From: a virus
IMG/VR virus record: IMGVR_UViG_3300031999_000111
Location: 1-35,219 of that record
Direction: 5' to 3' (one strand)
Length of the DNA: 35,219 bases
The first letter of the stretch is position 1; every line of letters starts with the position of its first letter. Below the pieces are notes generated by a model. It searched no databases. It saw only the letters and a program-made list of their open reading frames with translations, and was not told the origin of the DNA. The position numbers and the translations under genes were made by a program. This document shows positions 1 to 9,147 of the stretch, piece after piece.

Positions 1-2
1 AG

Positions 3-134
3 CAAAAGAGCATATCGGACATGAAGACTAACATAATAGAGAATGTAATCAAAACAGCAGTTAGAAAACCTAAATCTTACATAGTCAAAGATTTGGGCAA
101 TAAATCTATGAAGATTGAAGAGGCTAAAGAATGA
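3..134 (+). CDS. C-terminal fragment of an unrecognised protein
   Basis: An open frame runs in from the left edge and ends with TGA at 132-134. The visible 43 residues are basic and charged (ending KIEEAKE) with no recognisable domain. Its stop overlaps the next start as ATGA, so the two are likely translationally coupled in one late operon. The true start lies outside the window. Confidence 0.5.
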   Translation, partial: QKSISDMKTNIIENVIKTAVRKPKSYIVKDLGNKSMKIEEAKE

Positions 135-424
135 GACCCATCATATCATTATTATTGGATGGAAGGGAAATAACTGAGATAGACTTGGGAGTAGTCCAAG
201 TCGGGACTGTAAAAAATATGGACATAGATGTTCAAAACAAGGGAGATGCTTTACTATTTGATATTGAATATTCAATTCCTCATCCTGATGTGGTAATCTT
301 ATCTTCACCAACAAAATTGGGTCCTAACGAATCTGGAACTATTTCATTAAAATATACTCCTGCTGAAGACAGAGAAGAGGGTCTCAGGATAAAACTCACT
401 ATAAGAGGAATATATGTGGTGTAA
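131..424 (+). CDS. Small Ig-like (beta-sandwich) protein, probable virion component
   Basis: 97 residues. The pattern 'DLGVVQVGT...DIDVQNKGDALLFDIEY...LGPNESGTISLKYTP' resembles the ASH/MSP-type Ig-like fold, in which a 'G.v..G......v.N.G' strand pair is followed by a later 'l.p....i.v.f.P' strand. There is no signal peptide or membrane segment. It overlaps the preceding gene by 4 nt and is followed at once by the next start, so it sits in the fibre part of the late operon. A structural or fibre-associated role is inferred from fold and position only. Confidence 0.55.
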   Translation: MRPIISLLLDGREITEIDLGVVQVGTVKNMDIDVQNKGDALLFDIEYSIPHPDVVILSSPTKLGPNESGTISLKYTPAEDREEGLRIKLTIRGIYVV

Positions 425-754
425 ATGGCTGAAAGTTATATTCAATTACCTGTCGATGGAGTTGGAAAAAAGTTTAGGACACAGAATGAGACTGTTATAG
501 GTAATGATGTCCATGAACAGGTTATTCATAATATCTCCGATTTATTGACTAAAAAAATAATCTATGATGCAAGTAATAATCCAATCTATGTCGGAGAGGC
601 TTTGCCTGGAATTGCTACATCAGCAACAGGATGGAGGATTAAGAAGATAACATACGATGCAAGTAACAATCCAACTAATGTCGAATGGGCGGATGGGAAT
701 ACAAATTTTGACAATATAATGGACAATTACTTGTTAGGATATACTTACAGTTGA
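425..754 (+). CDS. Small fibre-like or virion-associated protein with internal repeat
   Basis: 109 residues. It contains two copies of a short repeat, 'KIIYDASNNPIYVGEA' near residue 44 and 'KITYDASNNPTNVEWA' near residue 74, separated by 'LPGIATSATGWRIK'. This type of repeat is familiar from phage-encoded fibre or neck-associated small proteins. The start follows a GGTG ribosome site that overlaps the end of the upstream gene. It lies immediately before a 51-residue protein of the same style and the large fibre gene. No enzymatic motif is seen. Confidence 0.6.
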   Translation: MAESYIQLPVDGVGKKFRTQNETVIGNDVHEQVIHNISDLLTKKIIYDASNNPIYVGEALPGIATSATGWRIKKITYDASNNPTNVEWADGNTNFDNIMDNYLLGYTYS

Positions 755-758
755 TGAT

Positions 759-914
759 ATGACATTCAAATTTAATCCACTTTCAGGGCAGTTCGATATG
801 GTCGGAGGTACAAATAGGATACCCGATACAGGTACTACTTATGTGATAGCTGATGCTACTAATAAGAAAGTACAAATCTATGTGGATGGAGTCTTGGTGA
901 ACGAATGGGGATAA
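759..914 (+). CDS. Small phage-type virion protein (51 residues)
   Basis: The frame starts with ATG at 759 and ends with TAA at 912-914. The N-terminus 'MTFKFNPLSGQFDMVGG' matches a short-protein style common next to fibre genes in tailed phages ('fkfNPltGqFDlv'). The C-terminus is 'KVQIYVDGVLVNEWG'. It overlaps the start of the long fibre gene at 905 by 10 nt in another frame, supporting co-translation. The function is unknown and a structural role is inferred from context. Confidence 0.6.
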   Translation: MTFKFNPLSGQFDMVGGTNRIPDTGTTYVIADATNKKVQIYVDGVLVNEWG

Positions 915-3880
915 AAAAAAATATCATGATTTTACTCTTGTTTTGCCTAATCATACCCATAGTTTATGCTGCTGAACAGAAATCCTATGTAAATATCAAC
1001 ATGATGAAAAATCAAATCTATAATGCTTCTTGGGTCAATGCCAGTTATTTTAATGGAAGCGGACAGTATTTGTCTAATCTGCCTGTCGGTGTAGGAAATA
1101 CAACATCAGAGATGAGAAATGCAATCAATCAGTCTTTATATTATAATTTTACATCTAATTCTACTACATGGTGGGCAAATGTAAATGATTGGACTTCAGG
1201 ATATTTTATAAAAACAGTCAATAGTCTGGATTTCAACGAGACAAAATTAAACAACACGATAGATGCCAGGCTGACTTCATTCACATTTTACCCGATTACA
1301 AACAGGACAATCTATGGAACGGAGACAGGTGGTAACAATATAGGCAACCTGAGTTTTTATGATACCCAGACTTTCAATGTCACTGAGATAGCTGGAAGCA
1401 ATCCGTTGGAAGTCAGGATTAATTTCACAGGAGTGACGGCTTTCGATAATCTTTTAATAAGGGAAAGATATAACGGTGGTAGCGGACATGAGATAGATAT
1501 CGAATTGTGGAATTATGTGACTGGGGTTTGGGATAATTATTTTGAGATAACAGACCAATCACAACTTACTCAGCTACCAGCAATACCAGTTCCAGATTCT
1601 ACGGAACACATCAGTGGTGGAGTCGTGATGCTAAGGTTCAACCATGTAACCACTCCAGGAAACACACAGCATAAATTCTATATTGATTATGCCCAGCTAA
1701 TAGATGGGACTTCGACATTGACAAACATAGCACATGACAGCCTAAGCGGTAGGGATAACATCTGTATCAACCATCCATGGATTTGTATTTATTATTTGAA
1801 CACTTCACAGTTGGTAGGTTTCAATTACTGGAACTTCACATGGGCAGGGTTCAACAAGACCTACGCAGACACCTTATATATCGGTGTGGGAAATGCGACT
1901 ATAACATCATTAAAGAGTTATATGGATGCCAATGTATCTTCTATTTCGAATAATACTTTATTCTTTAACGGATTACCTACTGGCTATTTCCAGAATGGGA
2001 CCGAGATAGATACTGCAAATACTACTACAGAAATGAGAAATGCAGTAAATCAAAGCCTGTATTATAACCTTACTTCGCAGATGTGTTATTATCTGAATAA
2101 TGCTACTCAAGACACTGCATATCAAAAGACTTACAATTCATCATACTTAACAAATTCATACAACTCTAGTTATGAAGCACAGCTAAATCATAACACCACA
2201 AGTGAAATTAGAACGGCAATAAATCAAACATTATATTATAATTTAACTTCTCAAATGTGCTACTATCTTAACAACGCAACTCAAGATACTTCTTATCAGA
2301 AAACATTTAATACATCCTATGATGCTAAACCAAGTGTAGATACAAACTGCTCTGTAGTTGGTTCCTGTTCCAATGTACAATATGGGACAGAACAGGTAAA
2401 TACGACTACTGAGATGAGAATTGCTATTAATCAAAGTCTTTATTATAACATAACCTGCAATGATTCAAGGAATTATTTTGGAGGATACAATACAGGATTC
2501 TTTCAAAATGGGACTGAAGTCGATACCGTAAATACAACTTCACAAATGAGAAATGCAGTCAATCAATCTTTATATTACAACATGACAGTAAATGACACGA
2601 GGAATTTCAACGGATATAATACTGGCTTTTTCCAAAATGGAACAGAGCAAGTTAATACTACAACTGATATTAGAAATACTATAAACCAGACACTTTATTA
2701 TAACTTAACCTCTCAGATGTGTTATTACCTGAATAACGCTACACAGAATACAGCATATACACAGATGTTTAACTCAAGCTATGAGTACTGGAACAATGCA
2801 AGTCTAGCTACAACAGGCACTTGTTCAGCAGGTCAATATGTAAAACAGACTACAGCAAGTGGTGTCGTTTGTGATACCCCCGCAGCAGGGGGTGGTAGTG
2901 GTGTAAATTATTGGCAGGTGACAGGAAGCTGGATGTCTCCAAATGAGACCGCAGGTGGTCAAAATAGTCTAAACATTACAAACCTGAATGTCACAGGTGC
3001 TTATTATGGGACTGTTTTCAATGCAAGTTATGAAAGAAAACCCGACAATAACATGACATATAATGTAACATATCATGGACAGTTGGGGCATAATACTACT
3101 TCTGAAATACAAACAGCAATCAATCAGACTTTATATTATAATTTCACAAGTCAAATGTGCTACTACTTGAATAATGCTACCCAGGATACTTCTTATACAA
3201 AGACATACAATTCATCTTATCTTACTAGCGTATTCAATTCATCTTATGAATATTGGGGCAATATTACTCTAACTAACACCTACAATACCACCTATCACAC
3301 TTATATGACTTCCAATGTATCAAGCATTTCAAATAGGACATTATATTTTAATGACTTAACTACATGGTACACCTACAATTCAACATATCATAATAACATA
3401 GACACAGCCAATACAACAGCACAGATAAGGACAGCAGTAAACCAGACTCTATATTACAATCTGACAGCACAAATGTGCTATTATTTAAGCAATTCAACGC
3501 AGGACACAGCTTATACAAAAACATATAACTCATCTTATCTCACAAGCGTGTTCAACTCAAGCTATGAATATTGGGGGAACACGACACTGACAAACACATT
3601 CAATGCCACATACAATCTAAACCTTTCCAGCACTTCAAACAATACACTATATCTGAATTATCAGACTTCAGGGTTCTATATGAATAAGACTTATAATGAC
3701 ACATATCACACTTTCAATTATTTAGGAAATACTTCTCTAGTTATTCAAAATGATGTAGATTGGATAAACTCAACCAAAGGAATGAACACGACAGTGACTT
3801 ATACAGCATTGATATGTCTCAACCAAACCTGCCTGTCGAACATAACAAAGAATGATACAGGAGTTTACATATACGGGTGA
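905..3880 (+). CDS. Giant secreted, sequon-rich fibre-like repeat protein
   Basis: 991 residues. Residues 1-22 form a clear signal peptide (basic start, hydrophobic core, VYA cleavage site). The rest is very rich in Asn, Thr, Ser and Tyr, with more than 70 N-x-S/T sequons counted by eye. A unit of the type 'NTTSEMRNAINQSLYYN' occurs eight times, beginning near nt 1097, 2018, 2192, 2399, 2531, 2654, 3092 and 3410. Several copies are followed by 'LTSQMCYYLNNATQDT'. Near residues 640-660 there is a 'C.AGQYV......G.VC' motif and a Gly-rich turn typical of fibre shafts. Repetition and position among fibre genes suggest a host-recognition fibre or surface adhesin. The signal peptide is odd for a tail fibre assembled in the cytoplasm and implies export, perhaps for N-glycosylation. 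Confidence 0.7.
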   Translation: MGIKKNIMILLLFCLIIPIVYAAEQKSYVNINMMKNQIYNASWVNASYFNGSGQYLSNLPVGVGNTTSEMRNAINQSLYYNFTSNSTTWWANVNDWTSGYFIKTVNSLDFNETKLNNTIDARLTSFTFYPITNRTIYGTETGGNNIGNLSFYDTQTFNVTEIAGSNPLEVRINFTGVTAFDNLLIRERYNGGSGHEIDIELWNYVTGVWDNYFEITDQSQLTQLPAIPVPDSTEHISGGVVMLRFNHVTTPGNTQHKFYIDYAQLIDGTSTLTNIAHDSLSGRDNICINHPWICIYYLNTSQLVGFNYWNFTWAGFNKTYADTLYIGVGNATITSLKSYMDANVSSISNNTLFFNGLPTGYFQNGTEIDTANTTTEMRNAVNQSLYYNLTSQMCYYLNNATQDTAYQKTYNSSYLTNSYNSSYEAQLNHNTTSEIRTAINQTLYYNLTSQMCYYLNNATQDTSYQKTFNTSYDAKPSVDTNCSVVGSCSNVQYGTEQVNTTTEMRIAINQSLYYNITCNDSRNYFGGYNTGFFQNGTEVDTVNTTSQMRNAVNQSLYYNMTVNDTRNFNGYNTGFFQNGTEQVNTTTDIRNTINQTLYYNLTSQMCYYLNNATQNTAYTQMFNSSYEYWNNASLATTGTCSAGQYVKQTTASGVVCDTPAAGGGSGVNYWQVTGSWMSPNETAGGQNSLNITNLNVTGAYYGTVFNASYERKPDNNMTYNVTYHGQLGHNTTSEIQTAINQTLYYNFTSQMCYYLNNATQDTSYTKTYNSSYLTSVFNSSYEYWGNITLTNTYNTTYHTYMTSNVSSISNRTLYFNDLTTWYTYNSTYHNNIDTANTTAQIRTAVNQTLYYNLTAQMCYYLSNSTQDTAYTKTYNSSYLTSVFNSSYEYWGNTTLTNTFNATYNLNLSSTSNNTLYLNYQTSGFYMNKTYNDTYHTFNYLGNTSLVIQNDVDWINSTKGMNTTVTYTALICLNQTCLSNITKNDTGVYIYG

Positions 3881-3886
3881 GTATTA

Positions 3887-6064
3887 TTGGCGGCAAAGAA
3901 AATAGTCTATTCAAGTGCTTTGGCAACAGTGGTTGCGGTATTAATCTACCTTTCATCTATTCCAGGCGTGAGGATAACAACCTCTGGTGATATAACCTGC
4001 TCTGTATGCACTTCTTACTTCAACATCACATCGTCTAATTACAGCCTGAAGTTCTATAAATTCGACCAGAGACTTACTTTTTCTCCAGAAATAAAGAATT
4101 ATACTATCTACAGATACACCTACGGAAAATGGCGTGAGACGAAATTTCCTATCAACATGACCAAAGGAACACTATATCAATTCAAATTAGTCGGTTATAA
4201 ATTCAATCCTAGTGATAAAATAAAATGGGCTATATCTTCAGGAGATGCTAATGTTGACCCATATTGGTTGGCAATAGAAGGTAAAGGTGGGGGAGTGATG
4301 CTTAGAGAGTATCAGACACTTACATACGGAATAGTAGAAGAAGACCCTAATTATGATTTAAAAATAAATGATTTACACGAGACCGAAAAGGGATGTTTAT
4401 ATTTAGATGCTTCATTGGGATTGAAAAAACATCCAACAGGACTTTCAGCTAATTTTACGACATATAATATTAGTAGCATCGAAACAAATATCCCTTTTAA
4501 AATAAACAATTATACAGTCCTTTTGACTCTAAGCAATACAAGCACTCTAAGCACAAAGCAAATCAGTCCTAATTTTGAGATATGCAACATAGGGAATGTG
4601 ACAGAAATAGCACCATTTACGATAAGTCTAGGAAGTGCGACTACAAGTGTCGTGGCATGGTTCAATGCAAACCTTGAGATTTATAATGGAAGGATAAACA
4701 TAACTTTAAGACCGTCATGGGGTACTGTAGTAAGCCTGATTGATACTAATAGGACTCAGTGGGTTAGAACCTCTTCAGCTGCAAGTGATTATGGTCAAAT
4801 ATATGGGACAGACATTGCTCCAAGAACACAGCCATTTGTCGGTTCTTTAGTAAGTGGAGCTGCACCAAATTACGGTGCTTATGTAAACACGACACTTAGA
4901 ATAAATACACCACCTATGGTGTGGACATATTCTAGAGGGAATATCACACAACAAAATCAGAAAACCCAAGCTAACAATTCTAATACTCAGGAATTTATAA
5001 TATTATCAGGAGAAGATTTCTTCTATAGAAGAGTCTATCTATCGTCAAATACGAGTGCCAATTATTCATCTGACTCTTCTGCGTTCATTGAAGGAAATAC
5101 GATAAACAATGCTACAAGCAGAAACTTTACTGTTGCAAGCTGTGGTGCTGGTCAGGACATGGCGACTATAAACAGCACATATTTAGGTGACATGGGGTAT
5201 ATTTTATACAATCTTAAAGGCAATTCAGACTTATATACGGTAGTCGGCTCTTCGATGAACACTTCTGCACGAGGAATGTATAGATTCATGTGTGAGAATG
5301 ATACTAAATATAACATAATGTACCATGGTTATTGGGGCGGTTCAAGCAAATGGCTGAAATCTCAACCAAACAATACACTCGTAAATTACAGGATAAGTTT
5401 TGTTCCAAGAGTCCAAATGGACTTTACAGGTTCAGGCGGTTCTGGATTATATAACAACCTCACAAGGTCTAAATCTATATTGATAGGAACATCTACGATA
5501 ACAAACAGGACTTCGGGTTGCATACAAGGAATGTTTGGATTAAATACCTCTGATTTCTTCACCTGCAATGGATTGGAAAGCAATGGGGTATGGGCTTTGA
5601 ATGTTACTATTGCACCGAATGCGAACATAACAGGAGGAAGAATATATCTTAACATAGGAAATCTGACTTGGATGCCATACCAGCAGATTTTCATTTATAA
5701 TTCATCATCAGCAGTACCAGTAGCAAATCAATTAGGACTGCATTTAGCTAATGAAACAGGAACATGGGTATATGTGAACGATGCAAACATGACTAAAAAT
5801 GGAAATGCAACGATAAACGCAGGGACATACAACTATACAGGAATAGTAAATACTGGAAATACTGGTTTCCTTATGATACTTCAAGCAGATGCTTATGCCT
5901 CGACAAATCTGATAATACAGAATGTCACAATGGCAGTAACAGGGACAACGACAACTACAACAACGACAATCCCAGCAAACTGCTGGACATACGATAATGT
6001 AAATCATGTATTGATAATACCGTCTGGATGTGTTTATCATAATGATACGGTGGGAATAATCTAG
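3887..6064 (+). CDS. Large surface protein with N-terminal hydrophobic anchor and Thr-rich stalk
   Basis: 725 residues. TTG at 3887 is chosen as start because GGTGA at 3877-3881 gives the usual spacing and the paralogue at 20724 also begins with TTG. Residues 8-30 are hydrophobic (signal anchor). About 130 N-terminal residues match the 20724 protein, including 'ITTSGDI.C', 'YFNIT', 'YGKW', 'FPINMTKGT' and 'FKLVGYK'. The remainder is beta-rich with many N-x-S/T sequons and ends with a Thr run followed by 'IPANCW', a stalk typical of archaeal surface proteins. It is likely exported and glycosylated. Whether it is part of the virion or displayed on the host cell is unknown. Confidence 0.65.
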   Translation: MAAKKIVYSSALATVVAVLIYLSSIPGVRITTSGDITCSVCTSYFNITSSNYSLKFYKFDQRLTFSPEIKNYTIYRYTYGKWRETKFPINMTKGTLYQFKLVGYKFNPSDKIKWAISSGDANVDPYWLAIEGKGGGVMLREYQTLTYGIVEEDPNYDLKINDLHETEKGCLYLDASLGLKKHPTGLSANFTTYNISSIETNIPFKINNYTVLLTLSNTSTLSTKQISPNFEICNIGNVTEIAPFTISLGSATTSVVAWFNANLEIYNGRINITLRPSWGTVVSLIDTNRTQWVRTSSAASDYGQIYGTDIAPRTQPFVGSLVSGAAPNYGAYVNTTLRINTPPMVWTYSRGNITQQNQKTQANNSNTQEFIILSGEDFFYRRVYLSSNTSANYSSDSSAFIEGNTINNATSRNFTVASCGAGQDMATINSTYLGDMGYILYNLKGNSDLYTVVGSSMNTSARGMYRFMCENDTKYNIMYHGYWGGSSKWLKSQPNNTLVNYRISFVPRVQMDFTGSGGSGLYNNLTRSKSILIGTSTITNRTSGCIQGMFGLNTSDFFTCNGLESNGVWALNVTIAPNANITGGRIYLNIGNLTWMPYQQIFIYNSSSAVPVANQLGLHLANETGTWVYVNDANMTKNGNATINAGTYNYTGIVNTGNTGFLMILQADAYASTNLIIQNVTMAVTGTTTTTTTTIPANCWTYDNVNHVLIIPSGCVYHNDTVGII

Positions 6065-6072
6065 GTGAATCA

Positions 6073-6501
6073 ATGTATCCGTTAATAAGAATGATGTGGG
6101 GGGAGAAAGGATTTTGGGATATGTTGCCACCTGCCGAACCTGGTGGTGGTTATCCTGTTAGATTTCCTTTATGGACATATTATAATGTGAACTTTTCGGT
6201 CAAAAGCAAGATAATAAAGCCATTTATTTTTGATACAATGACTACTTCTTTGATTAAACGATTCTTTATGGAAGATTTCCCGATGAAGGGAAAGTTACAG
6301 ATACCGATTTCAAAAGAGATTGAAATGATTGCTCCAAAATACGCATGGTTGGATGAAAACTTTAACATATTCTCTTCAGTAAAAAGGGATTATAACATAG
6401 ATTTTAACATGATAATGATGCCTACTTCGGTAAATATAAATATCATAAACCTGTTGAAAAACTTAGACAAGATTAATTTGATTGATTATGTTGATGATTA
6501 A
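6073..6501 (+). CDS. Hypothetical protein, end of first late unit
   Basis: 142 residues, starting after a good AGGTGA site. The N-terminus contains a Gly/Pro-rich stretch ('PPAEPGGGYP') and the rest is an alternating hydrophobic/polar beta-type sequence with several Met and Ile. No family is recognised and there is no membrane segment. It closes the fibre block, and the next gene has its own promoter in the short gap that follows. Confidence 0.55.
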   Translation: MYPLIRMMWGEKGFWDMLPPAEPGGGYPVRFPLWTYYNVNFSVKSKIIKPFIFDTMTTSLIKRFFMEDFPMKGKLQIPISKEIEMIAPKYAWLDENFNIFSSVKRDYNIDFNMIMMPTSVNINIINLLKNLDKINLIDYVDD

Positions 6502-6503
6502 AT

Positions 6504-6522
6504 TTTAAATAGTAACATTGTA
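6504..6522 (+). promoter_or_regulatory. Late promoter motif, copy 1
   Basis: TTTAAATAGTAACATTGTA. The TATA-like half is centred about 28 nt before the ATG at 6535, so the protease gene is probably transcribed leaderless; no ribosome site precedes that ATG. The same motif occurs at 9839, 13647, 16829 and 25828. Confidence 0.7.
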
Positions 6523-6534
6523 CTTAGAATAAGT

Positions 6535-7749
6535 ATGCCCGTTCCAAGCAATCTTCCTGAAGGTGGAAAAAAGATATTTGAAAGCGTTATGGAATCCTTA
6601 AAAGGAAAGACTAATAAACGAACAGGCAAACCCTATACTGACGAAGAAAGGGGTAAAATCGCTTGGTCTGCTGTAAAAAGAAAATATTCTAAAAAAGCGG
6701 ATGGATGGGAACTCAAATCAATCCCAGAAGATGATTGGGAAACCTGTTTTAATTCATCTCCATTGGAATTCAAAAGTCAGGATGGAAATTATTATTTCTC
6801 TGGTTATTTAAGCACATTCGACCTGGATTTGGTAAACGACATAGTATCTCCCGATTGCATGAAGGATATGCTAGAGCAGATAAAGATGGGAATGAACGGG
6901 ACAATGAGAAGTTTCAAAGGATCTCCAGACCATGATGTTTACTGGTATGAAGACCCCCAGTTAAAACCCATCTCAAAAATCACAGATGCCATCCTTGATG
7001 CTAAAGGGATATTGATAAAAGGAATGTTCAATTCTGCACACCCTGAATTCAACTGGGAGGAAATACAAAAAGGTTTCTATGATGGTCTTAGCATCGAATA
7101 CAAGGCGACTGATTTTTCTTTCAAGGATGTGGATAATAAAAAAATTAGAGTCTTAAATAAAGTCCAATTAAAAGGTTATGGTCATACGCCAAGACCAGCC
7201 AATCCCTATTCAACGCTTACTGATGTTTTTATAAAAAGTTTGGAACTTGAGGAAATCAAGGAAGAAGAGTCCATTAAAAAGGACATAGAATCTCATCTAC
7301 ATAGAGACATAAAAGAATATCAAATGATGATTTCTGAAGATGAAGACTTCCTCAAGAAATTAAGTCAAGATTGTCCAATTTGCGAAAAAAAATCGGAGGA
7401 TGAAATAATGGCGGACAAAAAGGAAGAGGTGAAATCTGAACCTCAACCTCAGCCTGTTCCTAAAGTTGAAGAGGTTAAGACTATTGAAGTCAAGACTGAA
7501 ATCAAACCAGAAACAAAGGTTGAGGAAAAGAAATCAGAGAACTTAGAAGAGACGATTACAAGGATAGTCAAAGACCAGTTAAAGTCAATGACACCTGAGA
7601 ACAAAGCTGTACCTAATGTTACCTTTGAAAAAAATGAAAAAGGTGAGATTAAGGCATCAGCCGAGAAATTTGAAGAGATTAAATCAAAAGAACCCACAGA
7701 CCTTGTTGGATATGTAACAAAAGGTTTGGGGTTACAAGGAGGTAATTAA
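6535..7749 (+). CDS. ChaB domain-prohead protease-scaffold polyprotein
   Basis: 404 residues in three parts. Residues 1-55 are a ChaB-like domain ('LPEGGKKIFESVM' then 'KIAWSAVKRKYSKK'). Residues about 80-235 match the HK97-type (S78) prohead protease: 'FSGYLSTFDLDLVNDIVSP', a candidate catalytic His in 'GSPDHDVYW', a candidate catalytic Ser in 'FYDGLSIEYKA', then 'LKGYGHTPRPANP'. Residues about 240-404 are charged, Glu/Lys-rich and coiled-coil-like, as expected for a scaffold or delta domain. It lies directly upstream of the capsid gene, the normal order for maturation proteases. The product should scaffold and then cleave the procapsid. Its own promoter at 6504 makes a leaderless start likely. 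Confidence 0.85.
   Translation: MPVPSNLPEGGKKIFESVMESLKGKTNKRTGKPYTDEERGKIAWSAVKRKYSKKADGWELKSIPEDDWETCFNSSPLEFKSQDGNYYFSGYLSTFDLDLVNDIVSPDCMKDMLEQIKMGMNGTMRSFKGSPDHDVYWYEDPQLKPISKITDAILDAKGILIKGMFNSAHPEFNWEEIQKGFYDGLSIEYKATDFSFKDVDNKKIRVLNKVQLKGYGHTPRPANPYSTLTDVFIKSLELEEIKEEESIKKDIESHLHRDIKEYQMMISEDEDFLKKLSQDCPICEKKSEDEIMADKKEEVKSEPQPQPVPKVEEVKTIEVKTEIKPETKVEEKKSENLEETITRIVKDQLKSMTPENKAVPNVTFEKNEKGEIKASAEKFEEIKSKEPTDLVGYVTKGLGLQGGN
7408..7749 (+). CDS. Internal in-frame start for a separate scaffold protein
   Basis: Within the protease-scaffold gene, ATG at 7408 ('MADKKEEVKSEP') is preceded by GGAGGA at 7395-7400 with near-ideal spacing, one of the strongest ribosome sites in the window. 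It would yield a 113-residue Glu/Lys/Pro-rich protein equal to the scaffold part alone. This is the arrangement known from lambda C/Nu3. That it is used here is inferred from the ribosome site. Confidence 0.5.
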   Translation: MADKKEEVKSEPQPQPVPKVEEVKTIEVKTEIKPETKVEEKKSENLEETITRIVKDQLKSMTPENKAVPNVTFEKNEKGEIKASAEKFEEIKSKEPTDLVGYVTKGLGLQGGN

Positions 7750-8856
7750 ATGGCTTTTGGAGAAATGCCCGAAAATTTGATGCCAGAATTAGCCTACCAA
7801 GCGACATTCGGAAATATGCCAAATCATACTATCTATCTGGATAGATTGGCAGGTATATTTGACGAGAGGAAATCAATAGACAGAAGACAAGAGATGAAAG
7901 ACCAGATAAAGTCTTTGACTACTACAAGCAATCTATTTGCCACAGGAATAAACTATACATCCACATCTGGAAGCATTCCAGTATTGGTACCAACAGTTGT
8001 CGATTCTACACTCTATGATGTGACTTTCAGAAGCACACCGTTAGCAAGTGGATTATTGCCAAGGGTTACCAACAACGGATTGTTTGCAGACTATGTTGTA
8101 AGAACAGCACTATCCACAGCAAAGTGGAGAGCAGAAACAGGAGCATTGGCGAGTAACGAATCAACTTATACGAGATACGCCGCACCGATAAAATTCTGTT
8201 ATGCAGTTGGAGAATTGAGTGGACCTTTGATGGTCGCTTCAAAAGTATGGCAGGAAGCACTTAGATACGAGACAGAAGGTCAATATCGTTCCTTGAAGGA
8301 ACTAGAAGAAAATACGATAATCAATGGAAACCCGACAACAGGAACATACGATGGTACTTATGCGGATGCTAACGCATTCAAAGGATTGATAGCAACAATA
8401 GGTTCTACTGTTGGTGCAGCTAAATCAACTTTGAGTGGAACATCTAAAATTAGTCTAGCCAACTTGAGGGATGGTATAAGATTAATCAGAGAAGCTAAAG
8501 GAGAACCAGACTTGATTGTAACCGATTATAAAACATTAGATGACATTAAATCTTTGATACAAGATTTACTTAGATACCCAGCACCGACAGGAAACATAAG
8601 TTTTGGTATTGAAACTATCGTATTTGAAGGAGTTCCAATAATCCCAGACTTGTTCATGCCGACTACTGCAACAGTAAGAGAACTGTTGATTTTGACAGTA
8701 AAGAAACAGGGAAACATACAGCTAAGAGTATTGCAGGATACGACATTCGAGGAATTGGCAAAGACAGCAGATACATACAAGTTCATGATAAAGGAATACT
8801 TTACCATGATACTAATAAAAGAGGCATGGTGCTTTAGGTACTATGCTATAGCTTGA
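7750..8856 (+). CDS. Major capsid protein, HK97 fold
   Basis: 368 residues, starting directly after the protease stop with a GGAGGT site. Typical HK97-family features are the N-terminal charged arm, 'GSIPVLVPTVVDSTLYD', the conserved 'LEENTIINGNPTTGTYDG' region near residues 185-200 followed by 'ANAFKGLIATI', 'EPDLIVTDYKTLDDI', and a C-terminal 'ELAKTADTYKFMIKEYFTMILIKEAW' segment. Length is normal for the family. It forms the icosahedral shell and is the maturation target of the protease encoded upstream. Confidence 0.88.
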   Translation: MAFGEMPENLMPELAYQATFGNMPNHTIYLDRLAGIFDERKSIDRRQEMKDQIKSLTTTSNLFATGINYTSTSGSIPVLVPTVVDSTLYDVTFRSTPLASGLLPRVTNNGLFADYVVRTALSTAKWRAETGALASNESTYTRYAAPIKFCYAVGELSGPLMVASKVWQEALRYETEGQYRSLKELEENTIINGNPTTGTYDGTYADANAFKGLIATIGSTVGAAKSTLSGTSKISLANLRDGIRLIREAKGEPDLIVTDYKTLDDIKSLIQDLLRYPAPTGNISFGIETIVFEGVPIIPDLFMPTTATVRELLILTVKKQGNIQLRVLQDTTFEELAKTADTYKFMIKEYFTMILIKEAWCFRYYAIA

Positions 8857-8867
8857 GGTGAAATGAA

Positions 8868-9128
8868 ATGGCAGCAGATATTGCGGAAACTATAACTGAA
8901 ATAGTGCCTCACATGGGGTTGAAGTTGGTTTACTTTACAGGAACAAAGGTAGCTGCGGATGACTATATGACATTCAGCGACTACACACAGGTTTTATGGG
9001 CAAATGCGATGAGTGGAACAATAGGTTCAGCAGCAGTAGTTGATACCATTACTGCAATAACCACGAATGTAGTTACATTCTCGGTAGGGACTTCAACAAC
9101 TGTAAGAGGCATAGCATTAGTTATTTAG
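8868..9128 (+). CDS. Small structural protein, possible capsid decoration or head protein
   Basis: 86 residues, Ala/Thr/Val-rich beta-type sequence with no signal peptide. GAGGTG at 8855-8860 gives 7-nt spacing to the ATG at 8868; another ATG at 8863 is in a different frame. Position immediately after the capsid gene fits a decoration or head-completion protein. Its C-terminal 'TNVVTFSVGTSTTVRGIALVI' resembles the style of the next gene's product. Function is inferred from position only. Confidence 0.55.
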   Translation: MAADIAETITEIVPHMGLKLVYFTGTKVAADDYMTFSDYTQVLWANAMSGTIGSAAVVDTITAITTNVVTFSVGTSTTVRGIALVI

Positions 9129-9147
9129 GGTTTATTTTTTTATTCCC
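9129..9147 (+). terminator. T-rich stretch after capsid genes, possible terminator
   Basis: GGTTTATTTTTTTATTCCC follows the stop of the 8868 gene. Archaeal termination often needs only a T-rich run, so partial termination here could raise capsid mRNA over downstream genes. No hairpin is seen. Confidence 0.35.

Noticed and set aside
2243-2434. Minus-strand frame inside the fibre repeat gene
   Set aside because: It is a shadow of the repeated coding sequence with no independent signals.
5744-6130. Minus-strand Cys-rich frame opposite the Thr-rich stalk
   Set aside because: The Cys and Tyr richness is the complement of Thr/Asn codons of the surface protein gene; there is no ribosome site or partner gene on that strand.
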